A DNA stretch of 15,878 bases from Cyclostephanos tholiformis (GCA_036939975.1 JALLPB010000581.1:1-15878), one strand, 5' to 3'; shown: positions 1-8,506, numbered from the stretch's first letter. Numbers and translations are program-made. Notes: generated from the sequence alone by a model not told the origin.

Positions 1-14
1 TGCCTTCCCTCAGC

Positions 15-22
15 TGACGTCA
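15..22. promoter_or_regulatory. Palindromic CRE/bZIP-type site in LTR
   Basis: The sequence TGACGTCA is a perfect 8-bp palindrome and the consensus for CREB/ATF-type bZIP factors. The same octamer is present in the other LTR at 5287-5294. It lies in the upstream part of the LTR, where U3 promoter elements are expected. In the diatom Phaeodactylum, TGACGT/ACGTCA elements mediate CO2/cAMP-responsive transcription. Binding here is inference. Confidence 0.45.
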
Positions 23-87
23 CAGCCACAAATGGCGATGACCTCCAGCACCCTCGTCCTCTAGCATAGATCCAAGCACAAGCTCAT

Positions 88-144
88 AAATCTAGGAGGT
101 AGATTTTATCACCACTTGTGCTCTTCTTCATACCTCCTAGATTT
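88..144 (+). repeat. Inverted repeat (14-bp stem, 29-nt loop) in LTR
   Basis: AAATCTAGGAGGTA at 88-101 is the exact reverse complement of TACCTCCTAGATTT at 131-144, giving a 14-bp stem around a 29-nt pyrimidine-rich loop. The copy at 5360-5416 keeps the structure with one change, which gives a G-U type pair in one strand. Conservation in both LTRs suggests it belongs to the original element. It could act as an RNA hairpin near the transcript end or start, or as a DNA binding site. Confidence 0.7.
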
Positions 145-288
145 TATTGCCCTTAACGGACCGCTTCCATGGCGGCCACGCATTGCCATGCCCCACGTCA
201 CCACGCCACCACACCCCACGCGTGGCTCCGGGTTCGTCCGCTTGTCTGTGCTTCCAACACCACGGTCTGAGTGCCATTGTGAAACACC

Positions 289-1516
289 ATGACGCCCAAG
301 GAAATCACCACGTCCTTCGCCACTGCCGTGGCATCATTCCAGCCCATTGTCGGCCAACCCACCGGCGATGACCTCACCGTGCTTTGGGAAATCCTCTACC
401 CTCTCCTCCTTGAGATTCCTTACAATGACCCGGGCTCTCACAACCTCAGCAGTATCATGGAACCAACGGCATTGTACACCGCCACTTGGGGTGCGCCTTT
501 CCCAATCCCTGCCTGGCCCCTGACATACCCCGTCGTTGCCAATGACGCCACTCCAGTCGTCCGTGCTCGAGCCGAGGCTGAACATGCTGTCCTCGTCCGC
601 GATTATGCGTCCTTCGAAGCCGCCGAGCACACCATGGCTAAGTTCATCAGGGATGCGGTCGATGAACTGTGGTACCGTGACTTCCGCCACCAATGCTCCT
701 TCTACACCAACATCACCGCCAAAGAACTCATCGAGCACCTCGATGCTAACTGCGGCGGTCTCCATCCGAGCGAGCTCATCAATCTCCCCACCGAGATGAT
801 GTCATACTATGACAAAGCCGACGAGATCCCCGAGTATATCGACCTCCTTGAGGAGGCACAACACAAACTTGCTTGGGCAAACCTCCCTATGTCCGATGAC
901 CAGCTCCTGGCCATGCCTCCACCACTGTTCTGGCCTCCGGCCATTTCCCACGCCCCACCGACGAATGTGAGGTGCTCCCCTGGATCAGCAAAACATGGAC
1001 CGCTTGGAAGACTCGCTACTGTGCTGCACACATCGCACGCAAACGCCAACTCCTTGCTGCGGGCGCCCCCTCGCTGGGTACTGCCAACACCGCCGCTCAG
1101 GGAGACTCCATCACACCTGACACATTCGCCCGCTTGGATGGCTACCTCGACAACCTCGCTTCGGCCGCCACCACTGAATGCACAATGCTCAATCAACTCG
1201 TGGAGACCAACGCGTCACTCACCACCACGATTGCACACCTTACGGCGAGTGTCACAGCCCTCACTGCGGCTTACACCCTGCTTGCTAACAAACCACCGCC
1301 AACCTTGCCGCAACCCGCGACCGGTACCTCCGCCACTTGCCCAAAAATCGGACTTGACCCTAATGGCTACTGTTGGACACATGGCTACCATGTCAAACTT
1401 GGCCACAAAAACTTGGCCACACCAGTGCTACCTGCACCAACAAAGCTGAGGGCCATCAGATTTCAGCAACACGCTCCAACACCATGGGGGGGAGTACCAA
1501 AAACAAACCTACTTGA
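289..1516 (+). pseudogene. gag: Element A gag (capsid/nucleocapsid) remnant
   Basis: Gag would form the particle that packages element RNA. The reading starts at the ATG at 289 (MTPKEITTSF) and stays open to about 940. It then continues one frame back (-1), as TDECEVLPWISKTWTAWK from 957. The distal part has a Ser/Thr/Ala-rich helical stretch, then a zinc-binding motif of the copia Gag type around 1371-1430: C-W-T-H-G-Y followed by L-G-H, with spacing C-x2-H-x7-H-x4-C in the intact copy of element B. In element A the last Cys is displaced by a 14-bp near-exact tandem duplication (1393-1406 repeated at 1407-1420), which shifts the frame. After it, the gag-protease frame resumes and meets a TGA at 1514-1516. 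Element B has the same start context, frame change and TGA. Confidence 0.85.
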
Positions 1517-2410
1517 CAATCGGGGCCGGATTGGGTAGCACGTGACAACCTAAATGCACAATCAGCTTTATCCACTGCAATCCTCTCCTGTAGCCCACCC
1601 ACCCATGCCACCACTGAAATTGTCGACACCGGGGCTTCAGACCACTACTTCATGGCCTCTGCCCCGCTCCTGAACCTCAATTGGGAAGTGCCACACAACA
1701 CCATCCGTACGACCATGGGCGAGGCAAAAACTTCCATGGCTGCCGCACAATTGGCACTCCCCACCTTGCCCACCATAGCCACACGCACCGGGCACATCAT
1801 CCCCGGATTCACTAACAACCTCATCAGTCTCGAGAAATTATGCAACGCTGGCTGCATGGCCTTCATGGACCATCAACACTTGAAAGTCCATGATAGCAAG
1901 GGTAACCACATCCTCACAGGGACACATGAACCAAGAGGCCCCCAACTCTGGCATGTCAGCATTGCGCCTCCACCAGCTCCCGAGGTACATGTGGCTACCC
2001 CGGGTCCTCCATTGCCGGCGCACATCATACCATCCGATGACCCTGTGCCAGTCACGCAGCTCCCTGGCAACACCCCCCCTTCGCCGTCTCCACATGCCAC
2101 ATCCACCAGAACTACCGCACACTCGCGTGCATATGACCTCCCGAGCATGTCAGCCCTCATCACGTACCTCCATGCAACTGCAGGGTACCCGGTGAAGTTA
2201 ACGTGGCTTGCAGCGGTGAAACGCGGCGCCTACCACTCCTGGCCTGGTTTGACGGCTAATCTTGTTGCACGTTACTGCCCCAATGCGAGAGAAACCCATC
2301 AAGGCCATATGGCGCAACCACGTCAACACATCCAAACGACGCGCCTGCCTGTCCCAGCCAACCAGCCCCATCCCCAATCCACACTATCGAACTACACAAA
2401 CTCCCCCTAA
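1517..2410 (+). pseudogene. pol (PR): Element A aspartic protease and GAG-pre-integrase region
   Basis: This would encode the protease that cleaves the copia polyprotein. The frame after the TGA runs through EIVDTGASDHYF; the catalytic Asp of DTGAS is at 1625-1627. It continues with a protease-like body (GHIIPGFTNNLISLEKLC) and then a Pro-rich linker. Last comes a GAG-pre-integrase segment (AYDLPSMSALITYLHATAGY, then GYPVKLTWLAAVKRG and PGLTA) typical of the N-terminal zinc-binding part of copia integrases. The frame ends at a TAA (2408-2410) that overlaps the start of the integrase frame, so one further frame change separates the two. The open frame is 252 codons from the Met at 1652. Confidence 0.85.
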
Positions 2411-3250
2411 CGCACCTTTTTATGGATGATACTGGCCGGTTCAATCCAGGCTCCCTGAGTGGCAACCAGTACGTCATGGTGGGCCTCCATACCACCTTGA
2501 ATGCCATCCTTGTTCAAGCCTTTGCTTCCAAACATGACAGTCACCATATTCCAGCCTACAATGACATGTTCTCACGTCTCAATGCGGTTGGGGCAACACC
2601 GACACACCACGTCATGGACAATGAAGCCAGCATTGCCTTCCAATGCGCCATTGCTTACAACTGCAAACTTCAACTCATCCCACCTCATGTCCACCAACGA
2701 AATGCAGCGGAATGAGCCATCCGTACCTTCAAGGATAATTTTCTTGCTATACTCACCGGCACGCCGCCTTCGTTTCCTGCCAACCGCTGGGACCTCCTGC
2801 TCCCCCATGCCGAACTCACACTCAACATCCTCCGGCCCGCACCCAACACCAATGCTTCATCCGCATGGGAAGCACTGTTCGGACCCTTCAACTTTGATGC
2901 CACTCCACTAGGCCCTGCAGGGTGCTGTGTTCAAATACATAACAAACCATCTCTCTGCCATTCGTGGGACTTCCGTGCCCAGGACGGATTCTACGTGAGC
3001 CCGGCCCTCAAACACTACTGCTGTTACCGCATTCTCACCAAGAAATTGCGCACCGTCATTGTTAGCAATGCGGTCAAATTTCGCCCCCATAATCTCCCAT
3101 CGCCGCACGTTACCACAGAGGACAAAATTATCCATGCCCTCCATGCAATCAATGCCACCTTAGGCCGCATGTGCCCTGCACCAACCAACAACCAATTGAA
3201 TGCCATTGCAGTCCTTTGCACCATCCTCAAACAATACTTGCACCGCCCAA
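2401..3250 (+). pseudogene. pol (INT): Element A integrase core, one in-frame stop
   Basis: Integrase joins element cDNA to the host chromosome. The DDE residues can be traced: Asp in LFMDDTGRF (Asp codon 2425), Asp in VMDNEAS (2617-2619) and Glu in HQRNAAE (2710-2712). The codon right after that Glu is TGA at 2713-2715; the family normally has Arg there (NAAERAI), so a CGA-to-TGA change is the simplest reading. The frame then resumes (AIRTFKDNFLAIL, then NRWDLLLPHAELTLNILRP and WEALFGPFNFD) and runs without another stop into the RT region. It ends in a Pro/Leu-rich linker with two similar PPPGV/PLPGV units near 3260-3305. Confidence 0.85.
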
Positions 3251-3539
3251 GCCCAGCACCACCTCCAGGGGTGCTGGCAGCTGCACCACTTCCAGGGGTG
3301 CCCTCACTGCTCCCCATGCCTCATGCCAGGGTCCCCATCCATGACACACCTCAACCAGATCAAGATAATGCATGGATCCCAGTTCTATGGGGACAGCGGC
3401 ATAGCTCCAGGGACAATGCCCCCATTGCCACCTGTACTCGTGCACGTTTAGCCACTCCCAACCGTTTCGCCCTCATTGCCGACTCTAACGCCGAGCCCAC
3501 CCCCGACAGCGCCACCGATCATGTCGCCCTACCTGTCTT

Positions 3540-4739
3540 GGATCCTACTTCCAGCCGTATGCTGAAACACCGCCACCTCCATACCCACCCTGACTATAAG
3601 TCAATTTGGGACACCTCCTACGCCAATGAACTCAGTTGGCTCTGCCAGGGCATCAGCACAAACAGCAACAATCCCTCCGGCAAACGCATTGATGGCACCA
3701 ACACCTTTTGCCCAATCCGTCTTACTGCAATACCAGCAAATTGTTGGCAGGATGTTACGTACTCACGGGTTGTTTGTGAGGTGCAGCCTCAGAAGGAGGA
3801 CCCTAACCGCACGCGAATTACTATTGGTGGAAACTGCATCTGTTACCCGGGAGATACTGGCACCAGGACTGGCTTGCTTGAACTTGTTAAATTCCAACTC
3901 AACAATGTTCTCTCCACTGCTAACGCACGATTTGCCAGCTTCGACATCTCCAATTTCTACCTTAGCACGTGCGTATCAAAATTTGGGACATCCCTTCCAA
4001 ATTTATTAATGAATACAACCTCCACCATTTTGAGCACAACGGATGGGTGTACTTCGAAATTAACAAAGGTGTCTACAGCCTCAAGCAGGCCGGCAAACTT
4101 GCCAATGATTTACTCACGGAACGACTCCATTCCTTTGGTTATTTCCAATCCGACACAACACCGGGACTTTGGAGTCACAAATGCTGCCCCATTTCCTTTG
4201 TCCTCATCGTCGATGACTTCGGCCTCCAATTTGTTGGTCAACGCCATGCAGACCATCTCCTTCGCGTCCTCCAACAACACTACACGGTCACAACGGACTG
4301 GACAGGTTTGAAGTTAGCCGGCATTGACCTTGCCTGGAATTACGATAACTGCATATGCCGCTTGTCCATGCGCGACTACATCGCCAATCTTCTCCTCAAA
4401 TACGGCCACCCAAAACCTTGCAAACCTCAACATTCACCCCACGCTCACCGCGAAATCATTTACGGCGCTAAAGAACAGTTCCTCCTGGACAAGGACACTT
4501 CCGCCCCCCTTGACGACAAAGGTGTCAAGTGGATCCAAGGCATTATTGGTGCTCTACTCTATTATGCCCGCGCGGTGGACAACAAACTCCTTGCCACACT
4601 CAGTGCCATCAGCTCACAACAGGCGCATGCAACTGAGAACACCACCATAGCTGTCAACCAACTCCTCAACTATGTCGCAACTTACCCTACTGACGGGATC
4701 ACTTATCATGCCAGTTCCATGATCCTTGCTGCTCATTCT
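3540..4739 (+). pseudogene. pol (RT): Element A reverse transcriptase, frame broken
   Basis: Copia-type RT copies element RNA to cDNA. Its start is seen in HPDYKSIWDTSYANELSWLC, then TYSRVVCEVQPQKEDPNRTR, then the motif-A region FASFDISNFYL around 3940. Near 3970 the frame changes. The residues expected after FYL (a PM...PEY segment) are missing while VRIKIWDIPSKFINEYNL follows in a new frame, which points to a small deletion. The new frame holds GVYSLKQAGKLAND (4069 on; the family usually has VYGLKQAG) and the polymerase active site VDDFG at 4209-4223, then KLAGIDLAWNYD and a thumb region (WIQGIIGALLYYARAVDN). It stays open to the first RNase H motif. Confidence 0.88.
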
Positions 4740-5244
4740 GATGCAAGCTTTCTTAAAGGAGGTGGGGTCTCGCAGCTGCACCAGCGCCCACATCTTCCTG
4801 TCCGAAGATGAGCCCATCCCACGGGATAATGGGCCAGTCCTCACCATTTCCCAAATCATCAAATTCGTCATGGCCTTGGCCACAGAGGCAGAACTCGCAG
4901 CGCTGTACACCACAGCCCGTGAAATGATACCCCTCAGGACAGCCCTGGAAGAAATGGGATGGAAACAACCCCGATCGCCTATCCAGACCAACAATTCTGC
5001 TGCTTCTGGCTTCATCAGCTATACGATCATCCAACGCAGGATCAAGATGATCTGGATGTGCCTCCATTGGCTGTGGTGCCATGCAGCTCAGGGCCAATTC
5101 CGCTTTTACTAGAGCAGAGGCTTGCAAAATATGGCAGACTACCACACGAAACATCACCCACCCGCCTACCACTTGCCCACCGTCATTCTCATGCTGGGTG
5201 AACCCATCGCGCTCTTATGCCTGGAGGGGTGTGTAGCTAGGTAA
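4740..5244 (+). pseudogene. pol (RNase H): Element A RNase H domain, broken and with a lost Asp
   Basis: RNase H degrades the RNA strand during reverse transcription. The first acidic residue is in AAHSDASF (Asp 4740-4742). The frame changes between about 4757 and 4780, and the rest is read as AHIFLSEDEPIPRDNG, then ATEAELAALYTTA with the catalytic Glu, then PIQTNNSAA. The family has QTDNSAA there, so the third acidic residue appears changed to Asn. LHWLWCHAAQGQFRFY is followed by TAG at 5110-5112, where Trp (TGG) is usual, and then NMADYHTKHHPP, which carries the last Asp. The frame closes at TAA 5242-5244, about 13 bp inside the LTR. Confidence 0.85.
5221..5229 (+). other. Polypurine tract of element A
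   Basis: The purine-rich run GGAGGGG (5223-5229) lies directly before TGTGTAGC, where the LTR starts with the usual TG. This is the expected primer for plus-strand DNA synthesis. The precise LTR start could be 5230 or 5232. Confidence 0.65.
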
Positions 5245-5286
5245 GATCAAAACCCAGAATAGTCTGGCTGTCTGCCTTCCCTCAGC

Positions 5287-5294
5287 TGACGTCA
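5287..5294. promoter_or_regulatory. Palindromic CRE/bZIP-type site in LTR copy 2
   Basis: TGACGTCA is conserved at the same LTR position as the copy at 15-22, although the flanking LTR sequence differs between copies. It is a possible bZIP binding site for LTR-driven transcription. Confidence 0.45.
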
Positions 5295-5359
5295 CAGCCA
5301 CCATCGGCAATGACCTCCAGCACCCTCGTCCTCTAGCATAGATCTGAGCACAAGCTCAT

Positions 5360-5416
5360 AAATCTAGGAGGTAGATTTTATCACCGCTTGTGCTCTTCTT
5401 CATACTTCCTAGATTT
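5360..5416 (+). repeat. Inverted repeat in LTR copy 2
   Basis: AAATCTAGGAGGTA (5360-5373) pairs with TACTTCCTAGATTT (5403-5416), with 13 of 14 positions complementary; the odd position still allows a G-U pair in the RNA. It matches the perfect version at 88-144. Confidence 0.65.
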
Positions 5417-5590
5417 TATTGCCCTTAGCAGACCGCTTCCACGGTGGCCATTCCCCTCTCTCCCTCCCACCCGATGCATCGCCATGCTCCGCATCACCAC
5501 GCCACCGCATGCCACACTAGCGTGTGGCTCCGGGTTTGTCTGCTCGTCCGTGCTTCCAACACCATGGTCCGAGTGCCATTGTGAAACACC

Positions 5591-6803
5591 ATGATGCCCA
5601 AGGATATCACCGCGTCCTTGGACACTGCCACAGCATCATTCCAACCCATTGTTGGCCAACCCACCGACGACAACCTCACCACACTTTGAGAAATCCTCTA
5701 CCCTCTCCTCCTTGAGATCCCTTACGATGACCCGGGCTCTCACAACCTCATCGGTATCATTGAACCGATGGCATCGTACACCACCACTTGGGGCGTGCCT
5801 TTCCCAATCCCCGCCCGGCCCCCGACCTACCCCGTCGTTGCCAACAACGCCACTCCAGTCATCCGCGCCCGCGCCGAAGCTGAACATGCTGTCCTCGTCC
5901 ACAATTATGCATCCTTCTAAGCCGCTGAGCATGCCACGGCTAAGTTCATCAGGGATGCAGTCGATGAACTGTGGTACCGTGACCTCCGCCACCAATGCTC
6001 CTTCTACACCAACGTCACCGCCAAAGAACTCATTGAGCACCTCGATGCTAACTGCGGTGGTCTCCATCCGAGCAAGCTCATCAATCTCCCCACTGAGATG
6101 ATGTCATACTACGACAAAGCCGACGGGATCCCTGAGTATATCAACCTCCTTGAGGAGGCACAACGCAAATTTGCTCTGGCAAACCTCCCAATGTCCAACG
6201 ACCAGCTCCTGGCCATCCCTCCACCGCTGTTCTCGCCTCCAGCCACTTCCCACGCCCCACCGACGAATGGGAGGTGCTCCCCCGGATCAGCAAAACGTGG
6301 ACCGCTTGGAAGACTTGCTACCGTGTCGCACACATCGCGCACAAACGCCAACTCCTCGCTGCGGGCGCCCTCTCGGTGAGTACTGCCAACACCGCCGCTC
6401 AGGGAGACTCCATCACACCTGACATATTCACCCATTTTGATGGCTACCTTGACAACCTTGCTTCGGCCGCCACTACTGAACGCACAATGCTCAATCAACT
6501 CGTGGAGACCAATGTGTCCCTCACCACCACGATTGCACACCTTACGCGAGTGTCACAGCCCTCACCACGGCTTACACCCTGCTTGCTAACAAACCACCGC
6601 CAACCTTGCCGCAACCTGCGACCGGTACCTCTGCCACTTGCCCAAAAATCGGATTTGATCCTAATGGCTACTGTTGGACACATGGCTACCGTGTCAAACT
6701 TGGCCACACCAGTGCTACCTGCACCAACAAAGCTGAGGGCCATCAGATTTTGGCCACGCGCTCCAACACCATGGGGGGGAGTACCAAAAACAAACCTACT
6801 TGA
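5591..6803 (+). pseudogene. gag: Element B gag remnant
   Basis: The ATG at 5591 (MMPKDITASL) sits in the same CACCATG context as in element A. The N-terminal frame has two private stops: TGA replacing Trp in LWEIL (near 5687) and TAA replacing Glu in SFEAAEH (near 5918). The same -1 frame change as in element A follows before TDEWEVLPRISKTW. A further single-base deletion near 6545 (TTACGCGAG against TTACGGCGAG in A) moves the frame again. The zinc-binding motif here is intact: YCWTHGYRVKLGHTSATC then TNKAEGHQ. The frame meets TGA at 6801-6803, at the same place as the TGA of element A. Confidence 0.85.
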
Positions 6804-7249
6804 CAATCCGGGCCGGATTGGGTAGCACGTGATAACCTAAATGCACAATTAGCTTTATCCACTGCAATCCTCTCCTGTAGCCCACCCACCCATGCCACCA
6901 CCACAATTGTCGACACCGGGGATTCAGACCACTACTTCATGGACTCTGCCCTGCTCCTCGACCTCAATTGGGCGGCGCCACACACCACCATCCGTACGCC
7001 CACTGGCAAGGTGAAAACTTCCGTGGCCACCACACAATTGGCACTCCCCACCTTGCCCACCATAGTCGCATGCACCGGGCACATCATCCCCGGATTCACT
7101 AACAACCTCATCAGTCTTGGGAAACTATGCGACGTGGACTGCATGGCCTTCATGGACCATCAACACTTGAAAGTCCACGATAGCATGGACAACCACATCC
7201 TCACAGGGACACATGAACCAACGGGCCCCCGGCTCTGGCGCGTCAGCAT
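6804..7249 (+). pseudogene. pol (PR): Element B protease remnant, 3' truncated
   Basis: The segment is in the same frame as the end of gag, separated from it only by the TGA. The protease motif reads IVDTGDSDHYF with the catalytic Asp at 6911-6913. The usual DTGAS is DTGDS here, a change next to the active site that would probably disturb it. The body matches element A (PGFTNNLISLGKLC, HQHLKVHD). The coding similarity ends at 7249. Confidence 0.85.
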
Positions 7250-7640
7250 TGTGATAGGATTTCATCTGGATCCCCCTTTCAACCTAAGTTAAAAACCCAT
7301 GTTAAAACACCATCAGTAAGCCCACTGAAACCCATGACATCACATTTGACCCACCCAATGAGCAGTTACAGTCAATTCAAAAAATGGGATCATATTCACA
7401 CCTATTAGAGTTGATCAGATCAATGGTGACCATTTGAAAAATTGTCATTATCTCAACTCCACCGTCTCTTTAAATACCAGTGCAGGCAACAGAATCAAAA
7501 CTTACTGCACAAATTACATACACATTCAACACATGACCATAAGTTCTGCATTCATGCTCTCCATCACCTTCCAAGCATCCTCTTTCCCCACACATCCTAC
7601 CCACTCATTGCACTATGCTACTACAACAAACCTTCCAATC
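7250..7640 (+). repeat. Possible LTR or solo-LTR fragment at the end of element B
   Basis: The break in element B coincides with TGTGATAGGATTTC, whose first seven bases match the LTR start of the - strand copia at 14626 (TGTGATAAAACA). The following about 220 bp lack coding character. They lead to CTCTTTAAATACC (TATA-like, 7469-7476) and then a pyrimidine-rich, U5-like stretch. I find no clear CA end, no target-site duplication (AGCAT expected) and no primer-binding site. The right boundary is a guess. Confidence 0.3.
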
Positions 7641-8087
7641 ACTATTCCCCCATGGATATTCAATAAATGCATCAACTGTAAATTATTACTCCCTATTTAA
7701 GGCCCTTCAACCAACCCTATACTGTCCATATGCTGTCAATTCTGCTACTGAAATCACATCCTTCCAGTGCAAACACATCTGCAAAATTGAGGTATATAAT
7801 GATTTCATCCGGGATGACCTTGCATCCATAAGACAACACAAAATTACATAAATTGGAATAAGTATACTCTAAAAGCCAATGACCAGCCACGACCAAACAG
7901 ACAAATTAAGTTTACCATAGTTAACATTTAGTTTAGGTTATGTCAATTTATGTTTGAATTTAATCTGAGATAATTTACTCCAACCATAGTAACTATGGTC
8001 AACTCTAAAACATTACAATTATTTGGTAACTCTGCTATGATATTCGGGCATCTGATGCAACACTGACATGCATCTTTAAGTCTACAA
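7641..8087. other. AT-rich noncoding stretch
   Basis: I see no supported gene here. The DNA is AT-rich with several TATTTAAG/TTTAGTTTAGG-like runs and short open frames without recognisable features. It separates the retroelement block from the fragment at 8088. Confidence 0.5.
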
Positions 8088-8506
8088 GTGCCAGAAAGTA
8101 ACCGTGGCAACATATGCAACTCCAACATCAACACCATAATCCCTGGTAACACGATATTTGATGGCATTAAAGTATGCAGCAACAAAAACATGGCACGCCT
8201 ACCATTTGCAATTGATCCATTCGGCCGCCTTGGCCCCATCCCCCAACACTTCCTCTTCGACACCGGACCCTATGTACCACTATGCTTCCCACTGTCACAA
8301 TCTCATGTCACCGCAATGTAGATGTACTCCAGCATCACACCGTTCTCTTCCCAAGCCAGAAAGGTATCCAGTGAAAGCTGACCACAACTGGACCACCACT
8401 CGCCCCCGCCGATTTTTTGCCACTCTGATTCTTCCCCCACTCCATCCATCACGATCCTCCAAGAACTTTTTACTTAGTCTTTCTAAACCCTTTGCTTTCC
8501 ATTAAG
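8088..8506 (+). pseudogene. Degraded protein-coding fragment, probably from a retroelement
   Basis: Two overlapping frames read like one broken protein. The first (8088-8321) contains LPFAIDPFGRLGPIPQHFLF. The second, one frame over (to 8506), contains KADHNWTTTRPRRFFATL and LSLSKPFAFH. The order and character resemble the C-terminal part of repeated hypothetical proteins in diatom genomes that I take to be retroelement-derived; I cannot name the family. A stop (TGA) lies upstream of the first frame, and no start or full domain is present. The alternative is chance open frames in noncoding DNA. Confidence 0.3.

Larger units (their letters stand above)
1..263 (+). repeat. 5' LTR of element A, left end cut by the window
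   Basis: This stretch is collinear with 5273 onward, which lies downstream of the polypurine tract of element A, so it is the matching LTR. Copy 2 carries about 30 bp net of extra sequence after the shared block that ends near 165/5440. The right end is uncertain. A candidate boundary is the CA before CGGTCTGAGTGCC at 263; in copy 2 the equivalent site reads TGGTCCGAGTGCC, a possible primer-binding site. The LTR contains a TGACGTCA palindrome and a long inverted repeat, annotated separately. Confidence 0.75.
1..5564 (+). mobile_element. Ty1/copia LTR retrotransposon, element A (nearly full length, inactive)
   Basis: The domain order gag, protease (DTGASDHY), GAG-pre-integrase, integrase, reverse transcriptase (VDDFG) and RNase H defines the Ty1/copia superfamily. 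The internal region is followed by a purine-rich tract and an LTR that is a second copy of the sequence at the window start: position 1 aligns with 5273. The first about 43 bp of the 5' LTR therefore lie outside the window. The reading frame is broken by a -1 frame change in gag (about 905-957), a 14-bp duplication (1407-1420), TGA codons at 1514 and 2713, a frame change between protease and integrase, an apparent deletion in RT near 3970, a frame change near 4760 and a TAG at 5110. Target-site duplications cannot be checked because the left end is missing and the right end runs directly into element B. Confidence 0.93.
5230..5564 (+). repeat. LTR shared by elements A (3' LTR) and B (5' LTR)
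   Basis: The LTR starts with TG after the polypurine tract and repeats the window start from 5273 onward. It is followed directly by the gag leader of element B, so one LTR serves both elements. The right end is not fixed by the sequence. I place it at CCAACACCA (ending 5564) because the next bases, TGGTCCGAGTGCC, resemble a tRNA-complementary primer-binding site. It carries TGACGTCA at 5287-5294 and the inverted repeat at 5360-5416. Confidence 0.65.
5230..7249 (+). mobile_element. Ty1/copia element B, same family as A, truncated after protease
   Basis: The sequence from 5273 to 7249 is collinear with 1 to about 1960 of element A, differing by many substitutions and small indels. Similarity ends sharply after GCGTCAGCATTG; element A continues with CGCCTCCACC, while here the text turns into unrelated AT-richer DNA. 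Integrase, RT, RNase H and a 3' LTR are missing, so the copy is incomplete. It is joined head to tail with element A through one LTR, which fits unequal recombination between LTRs or a tandem integration followed by truncation. Confidence 0.9.

Noticed and set aside
222..245. TGGCTCCGGGTTCG as the primer-binding site
   Set aside because: It starts with TGG, but the pattern is not the reverse complement expected of a tRNA T-arm, and the preceding bases do not end an LTR in CA. The site near 263/5565 is a slightly better but still weak candidate.
147..371. 74-codon open frame in the LTR/leader
   Set aside because: It is not conserved as an open frame at the equivalent place in element B and overlaps the gag start.
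944..950. TTTCCCA as a -1 frameshift slippery site in gag of element A
   Set aside because: The heptamer is not in the required X XXY YYZ register for the incoming frame, and it is not conserved in element B (CTTCCCA).
7943..8263. 106-codon - strand open frame
   Set aside because: It is opposite the more protein-like + strand relic at 8088-8321 and has no motif.
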